DNA of 13,878 bases. Origin: Burkholderiales bacterium. Lineage in GTDB: Bacteria > Pseudomonadota > Gammaproteobacteria > Burkholderiales > Ga0077523. Below, piece after piece: positions 13,825 through 13,878 of this stretch. The notes beneath the pieces are model-generated. The model had not been told where the DNA came from, searched no databases, and saw only the letters and a list, made by a program, of their open reading frames with translations. The translations under genes and the position numbers were made by a program. The first letter of the stretch is position 1. Every line of letters starts with the position of its first letter. The stretch spans positions 1-13,878 of the forward strand of contig JALORJ010000025.1 of NCBI GenBank assembly GCA_025459035.1, given 5' to 3'.

Positions 13825-13878
13825 ATGTCATCGCATTCCATGTTGTCGCATCGCTCGACCACGACCACGACCACGACC
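13825..13878 (+). CDS. Start of an unidentified gene, cut by the window edge
   Basis: An ATG at 13825 follows GGAG (13815-13818) with 6-base spacing, a good initiation site. Only 18 codons are visible, reading MSSHSMLSHRS then seven Thr residues encoded by the terminal hexamer repeat. Nothing identifies a family. In another frame, open from the ATG at 13749, the same repeat encodes alternating Asp-His, a pattern found in metal-handling proteins, but that start has a poorly spaced Shine-Dalgarno. The frame cannot be settled without sequence to the right. Confidence 0.4.
   Translation, partial: MSSHSMLSHRSTTTTTTT
13856..13878. repeat. CGACCA hexamer tandem repeat at the window edge
   Basis: CGACCA is repeated almost four times without error (23 bases) and runs off the window end. 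A multiple-of-three unit is compatible with being inside a coding frame, where copy-number change alters length without a frameshift. Confidence 0.7.

Noticed and set aside
10411..13831. Long minus-strand open frames opposite the hydroxylase, desaturase and catalase genes
   Set aside because: They mirror clearly recognisable plus-strand enzymes with intact motifs and contain no recognisable domain; they are shadows.

Overview
The window is very GC-rich (C/G at most third codon positions) and densely coding. It reads as the chromosome of a betaproteobacterium, most likely Burkholderiales. The main support is the opening block argS - FtsN-like SPOR protein - dsbA with a CGHC active site - SDR, an order I associate with that group. 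This is inference from family knowledge; no rRNA, tRNA, CRISPR array, IS element or phage gene is visible.

Layout. (1) 1-2473, plus strand: 3' end of argS, a SPOR-domain envelope protein, periplasmic dithiol oxidase DsbA and an NADP-type SDR, with 3-36 bp spacings, probably one transcript. A 7-bp perfect hairpin lies in the gap before the convergent minus-strand genes. (2) 2614-5730, minus strand: molybdenum formate dehydrogenase genes of the soluble Fds type. The catalytic alpha subunit is split into an Fe-S half and a molybdopterin half in different frames, followed by fdsD through an ATGA overlap. fdsG, fdsB and fdsC are not here. (3) 6042-8407, minus strand: cupin - orphan ParA ATPase - secreted TPR protein - HAD hydrolase, reading toward fdsA and separated from it by 311 bp that contain a strong 12-bp hairpin. 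(4) 8427-11874, plus strand: three genes linked by two GTGA overlaps, encoding a cyclic-nucleotide-gated NTE/patatin phospholipase, a di-iron fatty acid hydroxylase/sterol desaturase family membrane enzyme and a membrane fatty acid desaturase. They look like one lipid-remodelling operon, head-to-head with the cupin gene. (5) 11981-13435, plus strand: a small-subunit haem catalase, then about 390 bp with palindromes but no convincing gene, then the start of another gene cut by the window edge within a CGACCA repeat.

The observations I value most are the formate dehydrogenase alpha subunit and the lipid operon. The alpha subunit is out of frame by one nucleotide at a G4 run that is also a well-placed Shine-Dalgarno sequence for the second half. 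Its N-terminal half has also lost the His-Cys3 ligands of the NuoG-type [4Fe-4S] cluster while keeping every other cofactor ligand. The phospholipase - hydroxylase - desaturase operon joins a nucleotide-sensing lipase to two oxygen-dependent di-iron membrane enzymes. Neither is a demonstrated new system.
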